The notes under the pieces: generated by a model | Databases searched by the model: none | Seen by the model: only the letters and a program-made list of their open reading frames with translations | Told to the model about the DNA's origin: nothing | Assembly (NCBI GenBank): GCA_019695305.1 | Contig: JAIBAG010000022.1 | Span: forward strand, 1-36,086 | Length of the DNA: 36,086 nt | From: a bacterium | Lineage (GTDB): Bacteria; UBA10199; JAIBAG01 | Reading direction: 5' to 3' | Position numbers and translations under genes: made by a program | In this document: piece by piece, positions 24,440 to 33,521 of the stretch | Layout of the letters: each line of letters begins with the position of its first letter | How positions within the stretch are numbered: the first letter of the stretch is position 1

Positions 24440-26193
24440 AACTTAAAATTCACACTAAACTCTTTTTGGCCTTTGTTCTTGTAATCCTCACAAGTCTTTT
24501 GTTGTTTGGTATCTTCGTTTCTCCTCGTTTTAAGCAACTTATTATTAATCAGGAAAAAGAAAGTCTTTTAGAAGAGTTGAATTTAATTAATTCGCTCATT
24601 AAGGATATCCCTCCAGAAAATTGGAATGAAAGTTTTATGGATGCCTGGGTTGATAAAATGGCTTTCAATATGAAAGCAAGACTCACGGTTGTTGATAAGG
24701 AAGGGAGAGTTATTGGCGATAGTTTTGTTGATACAGATAAACTTTCTGCGCTTGAAAATCATATTTTACGTCCCGAAATAAAAGAATCACTTTCCATGCC
24801 CTATGGTTTTTCGATGCGTTATTCCGAAACTGCAAAAATGAATATGTTGTATGTGGCTCTTAAAACTGACCATGGCTATATTCGTCTTGCTCGCTCTATG
24901 GATAGTGTTGATGAAACGCTCCTTCAAATGAAGGGGATGGTTCTATTTTCTTACTGTGTATCCTTTGTTTTAGTGGGTATTCTGGCATTTTTTCTTTCGC
25001 GATCCATGAGTTCTCTTCTTAAAAATATGACGCGTGTGTCGCGTCAGATTTCAAAAGGTGATTTTACCGAACGGCTTATAAAAACAAACGATGATGAATT
25101 GGGAGAAATGATAGATTCTATCAACGAAATGGCCCGCCGTTTGGATGAACAAAAGCATTCTATTTCAGCAGAAAAAAATCGTCTTTTAACTGTACTGAAT
25201 GCCATGATGGAAGGGGTGGTGGTGGTAGACACAGCAAAAAGAATTTTACTGATGAACCCGGCTGGTATCCGGATGCTTGGTGCCCCCGAAAACTATCACA
25301 ATAAAAGTCTTATTGAATCTATCCGTTATCCTGTTTTGGAAGGCCTTATAGATAAAACTTTAGTTTCGGGTAATTATCATCAGGAAGAAGTAAATTTAAC
25401 CATTCATAAAAGAGATTATGTGTTTGTTGTGCATGTATCTCCCTTGCTTGCCGATAATGAACAACCGGGCGTTGTGATGGTTCTTTACGATGTATCGGAA
25501 CATCAAAAACTGGAAAATATGAGACGCGAATTTGTGGCCAATGTATCACACGAACTTAAAACCCCGCTTACCAGTATTTTAGGCTATGCTGAAACTTTGC
25601 AGGATGGGGCTCATCAAGATGAAAAAACCCGCCTGTCATTCATGGATAAAATTGTCCGCAATGCCAATCATCTTAAAGAATTGGTGGATGATATTTTGGA
25701 ATTATCCCGAATTGAATCGGGCAAAGACGAATACCATATACAAAAAATTGAACTTAAAAAATTTATGGAAGATTTGCTGCAACTATATAAGGAAAAAGCG
25801 GCGCAGCGTAAAATTACTTTTAAGCTTTCCCTGGATAATACTGTTTCTCACCTTCACACCGATCCTCAAAGTTTACGCCAGATTTTGGGTAACCTTATTG
25901 ATAATGGGATCAAGTATAACCGCGAAGAGGGCTCTTTAACAATTACAAGCCATCAAAAAGATGGTTATATTGAAATCGGGGTCAGCGATACTGGTATGGG
26001 TATTCCCAAGGAGGATGCCGAGCGGGTTTTTGAGCGTTTCTTTAGGGTAGATAAGGCTAGAAGCCGTCAGATTGAAGGAACGGGCCTGGGGCTTTCCATT
26101 GTAAAACACCTGGTTACCCGTCTTGGGGGGAGCGTAGGGGTTGATAGTGTTATTTCCCAAGGAACACGTTTTTACTTTACCCTCCCTTTGTGA
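24436..26193 (+). CDS. phoR: Phosphate-regulon sensor histidine kinase PhoR
   Basis: A 585-residue membrane kinase starting with GTG at 24436. Layout: TM1 (residues ~8-28), an extracytoplasmic sensor of ~130 residues, TM2 (~164-186), HAMP (to ~235), a PAS domain (~240-350), HisKA with the phospho-acceptor His in FVANVSHELKTPL near residue 372, and HATPase_c with N box (LIDNGIKYN), G1 (DTGMGIPKED) and G2 (GTGLGLSIVK). The periplasmic loop plus HAMP is larger than E. coli PhoR, which has almost no external domain, and resembles the Gram-positive and deltaproteobacterial PhoR layout. It shares an operon with phoB. Confidence 0.92.
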   Translation: MKLKIHTKLFLAFVLVILTSLLLFGIFVSPRFKQLIINQEKESLLEELNLINSLIKDIPPENWNESFMDAWVDKMAFNMKARLTVVDKEGRVIGDSFVDTDKLSALENHILRPEIKESLSMPYGFSMRYSETAKMNMLYVALKTDHGYIRLARSMDSVDETLLQMKGMVLFSYCVSFVLVGILAFFLSRSMSSLLKNMTRVSRQISKGDFTERLIKTNDDELGEMIDSINEMARRLDEQKHSISAEKNRLLTVLNAMMEGVVVVDTAKRILLMNPAGIRMLGAPENYHNKSLIESIRYPVLEGLIDKTLVSGNYHQEEVNLTIHKRDYVFVVHVSPLLADNEQPGVVMVLYDVSEHQKLENMRREFVANVSHELKTPLTSILGYAETLQDGAHQDEKTRLSFMDKIVRNANHLKELVDDILELSRIESGKDEYHIQKIELKKFMEDLLQLYKEKAAQRKITFKLSLDNTVSHLHTDPQSLRQILGNLIDNGIKYNREEGSLTITSHQKDGYIEIGVSDTGMGIPKEDAERVFERFFRVDKARSRQIEGTGLGLSIVKHLVTRLGGSVGVDSVISQGTRFYFTLPL

Positions 26194-26207
26194 ACTTCTT
26201 CAGGTAG

Positions 26208-26240
26208 TGTCACAAACTTGTCACAAAGATGTCATCTTAA
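26208..26240 (+). promoter_or_regulatory. Triple Pho box upstream of the phosphate porin
   Basis: Three direct repeats at strict 11-base steps: TGTCAC (26208), TGTCAC (26219) and TGTCAT (26230), each followed by an A/T-rich 5-base spacer (AAACT, AAAGA, CTTAA). This is very close to the known PhoB half-site repeat. It lies 15 bases after the phoR stop and about 220 bases before the porin start, so it likely drives porin-pst transcription. Confidence 0.8.
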
Positions 26241-26306
26241 ATTCTCCTCTTCATTCTATTTCGTCACACAAGTTAAACGGAAAATTCGCCACCGAATCCT
26301 GTTTAA

Positions 26307-26448
26307 TTTTACGGCCAGGGGGCCGTAAAACCTAATTGACAAGAAAAGCCTGAATCTGTCGACAGATGGAATCTTATCCCGCTCCGCCCTCCGGGCTTCG
26401 GGGATAAGAGCCTGTAACATCTACCTGCGGCAGACGAACAGGCTCTAA
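26307..26448 (+). promoter_or_regulatory. Structured leader of the porin message (successive inverted repeats)
   Basis: Between the Pho box and the porin start lie: TTTTACGGCC/GGCCGTAAAA (26307-26316/26321-26330); a perfect 14-base palindrome ATCTGTCGACAGAT (26354-26367); a stem CTTATCCC.../...GGGGATAAG around 26373-26408 with an inner GCCC/GGGC; and AGAGCCTGT.../...ACAGGCTCT around 26407-26448. Four strong symmetric elements in about 140 bases, GC-richer than the flanks, with no ORF that looks real. Role unknown: attenuator, mRNA stabiliser or mobile repeat. Confidence 0.6.
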
Positions 26449-26458
26449 GGAGAATGAA

Positions 26459-27625
26459 ATGAAACAAACATTAAAAATGTTAGTCTTGCTGGTATTACTG
26501 GCAGGCATCGCAGGTAAGGCCCATGCCAATGGCACTCCACCGGCCTGCGATAAAGTAGGGTATGACAAGGGATTTTATTTAAAAACCTGTGACGGTGAAT
26601 TTAAATTGAAATTCAACGTTCACTTACAACCTCAATATCAATTCTTATCCATCGAAGGCGGGGAAGATACCAATACTTTTCAAATCAGACGTGCTCGTTT
26701 GATTTTTAGCGGTAATGCCTTCACGGAAGATTTGACCTATAAGTTTCAATATGAAGCTATTGGTGGTCGGGATAACGCGGTAAAAGACAATGACGCTTTT
26801 GTGAACAGCTTACGCGATGCTTACTTAAACTATAAATATAACGAACAGCTTAACATCATGGTAGGGCAGGCTAAACCCCTCTTTAACCGTGAAGAGTTAA
26901 CCAGTGATACCGAACAGCAGTTTATCGGTTACACCATTGCCAACGAAGTGTTCACCCACGAACGTGATATGGGTGTGTGGATTCACGGTAAGGCTTTTGA
27001 AAAGAAATTGGAATACGGCGTATTCATGACCAACGAAGGTTTAAACCGCAATAAAACCAATCAGAACAACGATTTCCTGTTTGGTGGCCGTGTGGTGTAT
27101 AACATCTTAGGTAATCATGGTTACACCTTTGGTGCGGTAAAACACCCCGAAGATCACCAGTTAGCCGTGGGCGCTGCTGTTGATTACAATGCAGCCGATT
27201 CAAACGGTGGTGGCGATAAAATTATCGCAACAACCGGTGATATTGCGTACATGTATAAAAACTTTTCGGCATTTGGAGCTGGCTACTTTGCTCGTGACAC
27301 AGACGCTGATGCCACCCTTTTGGGATTTAGTGGTCAAGCAGGCTACTTCATTATCCCTGAAAAATTTGAAGTGGTGGGCCGTTTTGCCGGTGTTATTCCT
27401 AAAGCCACAGGCGTGACCAATGGTTACGAAGCTGGCGGTGCCGTCAATTATTATTTTAGAGGCCATAACTTAAAGCTTACTGCTGACTATGGTATGTTGA
27501 TCAATAGCGCGTTAGTACATAATGGTACTAATCAAGCTAAATCGATGTTTACCAGTTTTAATCCCGGTTTCCACCAGGATCAGACTGATCATCGGGTACG
27601 TGCGCAGTTACAGTTGTTCTTTTAA
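26459..27625 (+). CDS. Phosphate-selective porin (OprP/OprO family)
   Basis: A 388-residue outer-membrane porin. A signal peptide (MKQTLKMLVLLVLLAGIAGKAHA) precedes a 16-stranded-barrel-type sequence with the OprO/P start LKFNVHLQPQYQFL and IRRARLIFSGNAFTEDLTYKFQYEA, the conserved LRDAYLNYKYNEQLNIMVGQAKPLFNREEL, and a terminal aromatic strand ending LQLFF, as needed for BAM-dependent insertion. Two Cys residues near the mature N-terminus (CDKVGYDKGFYLKTC) may form a disulfide. The family forms anion/phosphate channels induced by phosphate limitation; the Pho box upstream supports that here. SD AAGGAG precedes the ATG. Confidence 0.9.
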   Translation: MKQTLKMLVLLVLLAGIAGKAHANGTPPACDKVGYDKGFYLKTCDGEFKLKFNVHLQPQYQFLSIEGGEDTNTFQIRRARLIFSGNAFTEDLTYKFQYEAIGGRDNAVKDNDAFVNSLRDAYLNYKYNEQLNIMVGQAKPLFNREELTSDTEQQFIGYTIANEVFTHERDMGVWIHGKAFEKKLEYGVFMTNEGLNRNKTNQNNDFLFGGRVVYNILGNHGYTFGAVKHPEDHQLAVGAAVDYNAADSNGGGDKIIATTGDIAYMYKNFSAFGAGYFARDTDADATLLGFSGQAGYFIIPEKFEVVGRFAGVIPKATGVTNGYEAGGAVNYYFRGHNLKLTADYGMLINSALVHNGTNQAKSMFTSFNPGFHQDQTDHRVRAQLQLFF

Positions 27626-27644
27626 TGCTTAAATAGTATTGAAG

Positions 27645-27690
27645 ACAGAACACGGAAGATTAAAATCTTCCGTGTTCTGTTAAACTTTTA
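27645..27690 (+). terminator. Hairpin between the porin gene and pstS
   Basis: ACAGAACACGGAAGATT (27645-27661) and AATCTTCCGTGTTCTGT (27664-27680) form a perfect 17-bp inverted repeat separated by AA, followed by TAAACTTTT. Probably a partial terminator or 3'-end stabiliser separating abundant porin message from pstS. Confidence 0.75.
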
Positions 27691-27708
27691 ATAACTACCG
27701 AGGTAACT

Positions 27709-28674
27709 ATGATAAAAAATAATCTTAAAGCAGCGTGTCTGGTTCTGGGATTAACCCTTGCGGGGGGTGTTCAAGCCGAGACTTCTTCTGTGGATGCTGC
27801 TATTGCTCCTTACGCCAGTGTATCGGGTGTTTCGGGCAATTTAAACAGTGTTGGTTCTGACTCGCTCAATAATCTTATGACTTTTTGGGCCGAAGGCTTT
27901 AAAGCCGTTTATCCCAATGTGAATATTCAAATTGAAGGAAAGGGTTCTTCTACTGCTCCCCCTGCTTTAATTGAAGGGACTTCCCAATTAGGACCCATGA
28001 GCCGCGAAATGAAATCCACCGAAATGGATCAATTTTCCAATAAGTTTGGTTATAAGCCAACCGAGATTAAGGTGGCTGTGGATTCTTTAGGTGTTTTTGT
28101 TAATAAAGATAATCCGATCGAATGTTTAACCTTAACCCAGGTTGATTCCATTTTTTCGTCTACCTATAAAAGAGGTGGACAACCTGCCGAAAAATGGGGT
28201 GATGTAGGTGCGACCGGCGTTTGGAAAGATAAGCCTATTTCTCTTTATGGCCGTAACTCTGCTTCGGGTACCTACGGTTACTTTAAAGAACATGTTTTAA
28301 GCAAAGGCGATTATAAGCCAACCGTTAAAGAACAACCGGGCTCTTCCTCCGTTGTGCAAGGTGTAGCCAGCGACTTGGGTGGCATTGGTTACTCGGGCAT
28401 TGGTTATAAAACTTCTGATGTAAAGGCCATTAAAATTGATGCCGGTAAAGGTTGTGTAGAGCCTAGCAGCACCACAGCTTTAAATGGCAGCTATGGAATC
28501 TCTCGTTTCTTGTATGTTTACTTCAACAAGAAACCTACAGGTTCAATGGATGTGTTAATAAAAGAATTCTTAAAATACACCTTGTCTAAACAAGGGCAGG
28601 AAATCACCATAAAAGATGGTTATTATGCTTTGCCGGCTTCCATTGTAGAAAAAGAAATGACCAAGCTTAAATAA
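27709..28674 (+). CDS. pstS: Periplasmic phosphate-binding protein PstS
   Basis: A 321-residue exported protein with a signal peptide (cleavage after GGVQA). The phosphate-binding pattern is clear: SGNLNSVGSDSLNNLMTFWAEGF, GKGSSTAPPALIEGTSQLGPMSR, GRNSASGTYGYFKE and QPGSSSVVQGVASDLGGIGYSGIGY. This resembles the Pseudomonas-type PstS more than the E. coli form. It captures phosphate in the periplasm and delivers it to PstCA. SD GAGG precedes the ATG (27709). It is bracketed by two strong hairpins, consistent with higher expression than the permease genes. Confidence 0.95.
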   Translation: MIKNNLKAACLVLGLTLAGGVQAETSSVDAAIAPYASVSGVSGNLNSVGSDSLNNLMTFWAEGFKAVYPNVNIQIEGKGSSTAPPALIEGTSQLGPMSREMKSTEMDQFSNKFGYKPTEIKVAVDSLGVFVNKDNPIECLTLTQVDSIFSSTYKRGGQPAEKWGDVGATGVWKDKPISLYGRNSASGTYGYFKEHVLSKGDYKPTVKEQPGSSSVVQGVASDLGGIGYSGIGYKTSDVKAIKIDAGKGCVEPSSTTALNGSYGISRFLYVYFNKKPTGSMDVLIKEFLKYTLSKQGQEITIKDGYYALPASIVEKEMTKLK

Positions 28675-28698
28675 GCTTGTTTTTCTCCTTTTATTTAG

Positions 28699-28737
28699 TT
28701 CCCACGGGCCTTATAAAGGCCCGTGGGAATTTGCTTT
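28699..28737 (+). terminator. Hairpin between pstS and pstC
   Basis: TTCCCACGGGCCTT (28699-28712) and AAGGCCCGTGGGAA (28716-28729) form a perfect 14-bp stem with a 3-base loop, followed by TTTGCTTTTT. Good intrinsic terminator or attenuator that would lower pstCAB transcription relative to pstS. Confidence 0.85.
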
Positions 28738-28816
28738 TTACCCCTACTTTTGCAGCTAACATGAAATGAATTTTTTTCTTGGATATTTCGGTTTTATGGC
28801 TAAAAAGGGTATAACT

Positions 28817-31081
28817 ATGCAACAAAACCGATTCACCCCCTCTAAAAAAGTTATCTTAATTGATCGGTTCATGTCGCATTTTATCAAAGTGGGTGGTTTA
28901 GGCCTTATTGCCGCCGTTCTTGGAATTTTTCTTTTTATTTTTTTCCAGATTTTACCTCTTTTTAAAGGCGCATCTATTAAGCGTTTATATTCTTATACTC
29001 TTCCTCAAGCCTCTTACACAACACTGGGTGCCGACGAATGGGGAGAAAAGCCTTTTTTATTGGTGGGGCTAAATAAAATTCTATTTTTAGATAGCGAGAC
29101 AGGAAAGGTTACTTCAAAGGTTTTGGCCCCCGAAGGCTTTACAGGTAATATTATTAAAACTTCTTACGATAATGAGAGTCAGTCGTTTTTACATCTTACT
29201 TCCACTGGCGAGTTTTTTATTAGTAAAATTATCTACGAAGCCCAATACAACGGTGAAAAACGCAGTATTATAAGTAGTGTTGACTATTCTGCGCTTTATC
29301 CCATGGGAGGAATTTTAAGTCAGGATATTGTCGATTTGTCTTTTGGTTGGAGTAGCGATGAGCCCACCGTGGCTTTTATATCTAAACAAAATGGTTCTAT
29401 TAGTGTTGAAACTGTTAATTTAAGCCGCTCACAAAGTCTTATGTCGGAGGGTGAGCTTGAAGTGGCTTCGCATGATAATTTAACGGCAAATCTTGAAGGA
29501 ACACCCGATAAAATTAGGCTTAGCGCTACAGGTGATATTTTGGTGATTCTTACAAAAGAGGGGCATGTTTTTTATTTTCAGAAAAATGATCATTCCTTTT
29601 CACTTATCCAAAAATTTGTTCCGTTTGAAAATCAAAGTCAGCGTGCCGTGAGTTCGATGGAATTTATTTTAGGAGGTGTTTCATTGTCATTTGTATCTGA
29701 AGATGGCTCTCATGTAATCTATTCTCTTTTAATTCCCAAAGGAGAAAATAAGCGCCTTTTTGTGCAAACCAAAAATTTTGATAAGCTACCATCGTTGTTT
29801 ACTTCTTTTTCTAAAAGTTTGCGTAATAAAGCACTTTTGTTATCGGGGGAGCATCATCTCTCGCTTCGTTACGCAACAACTGAACAGATTAGGCTTGAAA
29901 AATATATTCCTGACAGAAAAGTAAAAATAGCTTCATTATCCACTAAATATGACAAACTTCTGATGCTAGATGATAAAAGTGTGTTAACGGTGTACCGCCT
30001 AAAAGATCCTCATCCTGAAGGTGGATGGAGAGCATTTTTTGGAAAAATATGGTACGAAGGAGCCAACGAACCTGGATATACGTGGCAATCTTCGGGAGGT
30101 AGTGATTCGTTTGAAGCAAAGCTTTCGTTAGTACCTTTAATTGTGGGTACTTTAAAAGGGACTTTTTATGCGCTTCTTTTTGCCGTTCCCATTGCGCTTT
30201 TGGCTGCCGTTTATACCTCCGAATTTCTACATCCCCGTTTTAGAGCATTTATAAAACCCACTCTTGAAATTATGGCCTCACTTCCATCTGTTATTTTGGG
30301 CTTTTTGGCTGCCTTGTGGTTAGCGCCCCTTGTAGAAGCGAGGGTGCCGTCGCTTGTGATGGTGGTTTTATTGTTACCTTTTATTGCCATGGGCTGGGGA
30401 TATTTTTGGTCTAAACTGCCTGTTGAAAAAAGATCGTGGCTTAAACAAGGAAATGAAGTTTTTCTGTTAATCCCGGTCGTGATTATAGGTGGTATTATTG
30501 CGTGGAATTTGGGCCCTGTTTTAGAACATCTTATTTTTTATGTACACGATGCCCACACCGGAGAAAAAATAGCCGATTTTAGAAAATGGTGGGTAGAGGT
30601 TACAGGCCTTACTTTTGAGCAGCGTAATAGCCTTGTTGTTGGTTTTATTATGGGCTTTGCGGTTATTCCGCTTATTTTTACGATTACCGACGATTCTTTA
30701 AGTAATGTGCCGCGTTCACTGCGTTCTGCTTCTCTGGCATGCGGTGCAAGCCGTTGGCAAACGGCCTGGAAAGTTGTGCTGCCTGCAGCTTCGGCAGGAA
30801 TTTTTTCGGCCATTATGATTGGTTTTGGACGGGCTGTGGGTGAAACCATGATTGTGCTTATGGCCACAGGCAATACACCCATTATGGATTGGAATATTTT
30901 TTCGGGCATGCGGACTCTATCGGCTAATTTAGCTGTAGAACTACCCGAAGCGCCTTTTCAGGGTACTTTGTATCGTACCTTATATTTAGGAGCCTTTGTT
31001 TTGTTTATAATGACTTTTGTGGTGAACACAATTGCCGATGTGATGCGGCAAATTATTAGAAAAAAGTATAAAATGCTTTAA
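28817..31081 (+). CDS. pstC: Phosphate ABC transporter permease PstC, large form
   Basis: A 754-residue permease, more than twice the length of E. coli PstC. After TM1 (residues ~24-46) comes a ~385-residue extracytoplasmic domain (residues ~50-435) with many short beta-strand-like segments, perhaps a propeller-like fold. The classical permease core follows (VGTLKGTFYALLFAVPIALLAA, LEIMASLPSVILGFLAA), with a further loop and the EAA-type coupling motif SLACGASRWQTAWKVVLPAA. The large form resembles the Pseudomonas/COG4590 type. Start 28817 is preferred (AAGGG 8 bases upstream); in-frame ATGs at 28796 and 28766 lack an SD. It pairs with the equally enlarged PstA. Confidence 0.9.
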   Translation: MQQNRFTPSKKVILIDRFMSHFIKVGGLGLIAAVLGIFLFIFFQILPLFKGASIKRLYSYTLPQASYTTLGADEWGEKPFLLVGLNKILFLDSETGKVTSKVLAPEGFTGNIIKTSYDNESQSFLHLTSTGEFFISKIIYEAQYNGEKRSIISSVDYSALYPMGGILSQDIVDLSFGWSSDEPTVAFISKQNGSISVETVNLSRSQSLMSEGELEVASHDNLTANLEGTPDKIRLSATGDILVILTKEGHVFYFQKNDHSFSLIQKFVPFENQSQRAVSSMEFILGGVSLSFVSEDGSHVIYSLLIPKGENKRLFVQTKNFDKLPSLFTSFSKSLRNKALLLSGEHHLSLRYATTEQIRLEKYIPDRKVKIASLSTKYDKLLMLDDKSVLTVYRLKDPHPEGGWRAFFGKIWYEGANEPGYTWQSSGGSDSFEAKLSLVPLIVGTLKGTFYALLFAVPIALLAAVYTSEFLHPRFRAFIKPTLEIMASLPSVILGFLAALWLAPLVEARVPSLVMVVLLLPFIAMGWGYFWSKLPVEKRSWLKQGNEVFLLIPVVIIGGIIAWNLGPVLEHLIFYVHDAHTGEKIADFRKWWVEVTGLTFEQRNSLVVGFIMGFAVIPLIFTITDDSLSNVPRSLRSASLACGASRWQTAWKVVLPAASAGIFSAIMIGFGRAVGETMIVLMATGNTPIMDWNIFSGMRTLSANLAVELPEAPFQGTLYRTLYLGAFVLFIMTFVVNTIADVMRQIIRKKYKML

Positions 31082-31098
31082 TTTTTTTAATAGCGCGT

Positions 31099-32766
31099 AT
31101 GGTTGATAGTAAAAAATTAAAATCAATTCGATCACCGGGTGAGCCTCTGGTTTGGTTTACAGGGCTTGGTCTTGTAGTGGGTATTGTGATGGTGACGCTT
31201 CTTTTGGCTCTTGTTTTTGTAAAAGGCATGCAATCGTTTTGGCCACGTGATGTTGTGGTAGCTACTCTTAAGGAAGGATCAAGTTTTCGGTCTGGTAATA
31301 TTATTGGTGGCGAAATTACGCGTGATCGTGAAAAACGAATTCAAACTGAAGGTGTAGAAAAGCCCGAAAAAGAAATTCAATTTTATACGGGCAATAAAGA
31401 TACTTATGGTGAAAGTTTTGTTTATATCGATCAAAACGATATTGTAAAAAAGGAAAAACCGGCAGGAATTATCAAAATAGAACGTCTGGAATATGGGAAT
31501 GCTTTGGGCTATCCTCAAAAAATTAATTTAATAAACGGCGATGAAATTTTGGTGTCGGCGCAAAATTTTGAAGATAAATTATCGGATCTTACCGATGAAG
31601 TAAATGACCGTTGGGATGAAATCCGTGATATTGAAAAAATTAAGATTGGTGCCATCAATACTGAACTAGAGAAAATCCGTTCTAAAAAGAAGGTTGTTGA
31701 AGAAAAGGCAGCCAGTAATCCGGAAGTGCTATTTAAAATAAAAGATTTTGAAAAAAATGAGCTTGAACTCAATGCCGATTATAAAAAGTTGGCTGATAAG
31801 GCCCGTGAATTACGTGCCAAACAAAACGAAAACAAACTTACAATAAAACTTGTTTCGGGAGAGTCTGTTAGTTTAAACATGGGGCAGGTTTTGCATTACT
31901 ACTATCCTAATCAATTAGGTATTTTTTCCAAAGGTATCCTGTTTGTTCAAAATGGCTGGCATTTTTTAACCGAAGACCCGCGTGAGGCCAATACCGAAGG
32001 CGGTATCTTTCCGGCTCTCTTTGGAACTTTTGTGATGACGCTCCTCATGTGTATTTTTACAACACCCTTTGGAGTGATGGCGGCTATTTATCTTAAAGAA
32101 TATGCCAAACAGGGCTTCTTTTTACGTTTGGTTAGAATTGCTGTTAATAATCTGGCCGGTGTACCGTCTATTGTATTTGGTGTTTTTGGGTTGGGCTTTT
32201 TTGTGTATACGGTGGGATCTTCTATTGATGAATTGTTTTTTTGGGAAAAACTGCCAACACCCACTTTTGGAACTGGTGGTATGTTGTGGTCGTCTTTAAC
32301 ACTTGCTCTATTAACATTGCCAGTTGTTATTGTTGCTACCGAGGAAGCCTTATCGGGTGTGGGACAGCCATTACGTGAAGCGAGCTTTGGTTGCGGGGCT
32401 TCTAAGTGGCAAACGATTGCACGCGTTATTTTGCCGGCATCGGCCCCTGGTATTTTAACAGGGATGATTTTAGCAATGGCCCGTGGGGCAGGTGAGGTTG
32501 CTCCTCTTATGCTTGTGGGGGTAGTAAAACTTGCACCTACATTACCCATCAACGGTATTTTCCCCTATTTTCATTTCGATCAAAAATTTATGCATTTGGG
32601 TTTTCATATCTACGATTTGGGTTTTCAATCTCCCGATTCCGAGGCGGTACAGCCCATGGTGTTTGCAACTACACTTTTTTTAATTGCCACCGTTGTCTGT
32701 TTAAATATCGGGGCCATTTATATTCGTGAAAAGTTACGGAGGAAATATGCCAGCAGTGCCTTCTAA
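31099..32766 (+). CDS. pstA: Phosphate ABC transporter permease PstA, large form
   Basis: A 555-residue permease versus ~300 in E. coli. TM1 (residues ~15-40) is followed by a ~250-residue extracytoplasmic insertion. Its middle (residues ~155-250) is highly charged and heptad-rich, probably a coiled coil ([16 protein letters not shown]..., [13 protein letters not shown]). The permease core starts near residue 300 ([20 protein letters not shown]), with [20 protein letters not shown] and the EAA-type loop [21 protein letters not shown]. It would form the PstCA channel, energised by PstB. It starts 17 bases after pstC without an SD and overlaps pstB by 20 bases. Confidence 0.92.
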   Translation: MVDSKKLKSIRSPGEPLVWFTGLGLVVGIVMVTLLLALVFVKGMQSFWPRDVVVATLKEGSSFRSGNIIGGEITRDREKRIQTEGVEKPEKEIQFYTGNKDTYGESFVYIDQNDIVKKEKPAGIIKIERLEYGNALGYPQKINLINGDEILVSAQNFEDKLSDLTDEVNDRWDEIRDIEKIKIGAINTELEKIRSKKKVVEEKAASNPEVLFKIKDFEKNELELNADYKKLADKARELRAKQNENKLTIKLVSGESVSLNMGQVLHYYYPNQLGIFSKGILFVQNGWHFLTEDPREANTEGGIFPALFGTFVMTLLMCIFTTPFGVMAAIYLKEYAKQGFFLRLVRIAVNNLAGVPSIVFGVFGLGFFVYTVGSSIDELFFWEKLPTPTFGTGGMLWSSLTLALLTLPVVIVATEEALSGVGQPLREASFGCGASKWQTIARVILPASAPGILTGMILAMARGAGEVAPLMLVGVVKLAPTLPINGIFPYFHFDQKFMHLGFHIYDLGFQSPDSEAVQPMVFATTLFLIATVVCLNIGAIYIREKLRRKYASSAF

Positions 32767-33520
32767 TGAACCAATTTTAAACGTGATTGATTTTTCGTTT
32801 TCTTACGGCGACAAAGTGACCCTAAAAAATATAACCATGCAGATTGGGGCGCGCAAAGTGACGGCTTTAATTGGTCCTTCGGGTTGCGGCAAATCAACGC
32901 TTTTGCGCAGTATTAACCGCATGAATGATTTAGTAGATGGCACAAGTCACGACGGCGATATCCATTTTCATGGTCAAAGTATTTTTAATCCTAATCTCGA
33001 TGTCATTTCTCTGCGTCGTCGAATTGGGATGGTGTTTCAAAAATCTAACCCTTTCCCCAAATCAATTTATGAAAATGTAGTATTTGGACTAAGAATAGCC
33101 GGTGAAAAGAGAAAAGATTTTTTAGATGAAACCGTTGAAAAAAGTTTAAGAGCAGCGGCTTTATGGGATGAAGTAAAAGATCGCTTAAACGATAATGCTT
33201 TGGGCTTATCGGGTGGTCAGATGCAGCGTTTATGTATTGCGCGTGCTATTGCCAACCAGCCCGAAATTGTTTTAATGGACGAGCCATGCTCGGCATTAGA
33301 CCCTATTGCAACAGCCAAAATTGAAGCGTTGATTCATGATTTAAAAAAGGATTATACTATCATCATTGTTACTCACAGCATGCAACAGGCAGCACGCGTT
33401 TCGGATAGAACGGCCTTTTTACTCTTGGGTGAACTGATCGAATATAACGATACCGGAAAACTTTTTACTAACCCTCAGGAAAAGAAAACTGAGGAATACA
33501 TCACAGGGAGGTTTGGATAA
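32747..33520 (+). CDS. pstB: Phosphate ABC transporter ATPase PstB
   Basis: A 257-residue ABC ATPase. Walker [10 protein letters not shown] is near residue 43, the Q-loop is [17 protein letters not shown], the signature [16 protein letters not shown], Walker [14 protein letters not shown], and the H-loop IIVTHSMQQ. The [13 protein letters not shown] string is diagnostic of PstB. The start at 32747 has a GGAGG SD and lies inside the last codons of pstA (20-base overlap); a GTG at 32726 is in frame but sits upstream of that SD. Confidence 0.96.
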   Translation: MPAVPSNEPILNVIDFSFSYGDKVTLKNITMQIGARKVTALIGPSGCGKSTLLRSINRMNDLVDGTSHDGDIHFHGQSIFNPNLDVISLRRRIGMVFQKSNPFPKSIYENVVFGLRIAGEKRKDFLDETVEKSLRAAALWDEVKDRLNDNALGLSGGQMQRLCIARAIANQPEIVLMDEPCSALDPIATAKIEALIHDLKKDYTIIIVTHSMQQAARVSDRTAFLLLGELIEYNDTGKLFTNPQEKKTEEYITGRFG

Positions 33521-33521
33521 T

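Noticed and set aside
26141-26335. Small forward ORF overlapping the phoR end
   Set aside because: It spans the Pho box and the first leader hairpin, has no SD and an unconvincing composition; treated as chance.
32088-32552. 154-residue reverse ORF inside pstA
   Set aside because: Antisense to the conserved permease core; composition is typical of a frame shadow.
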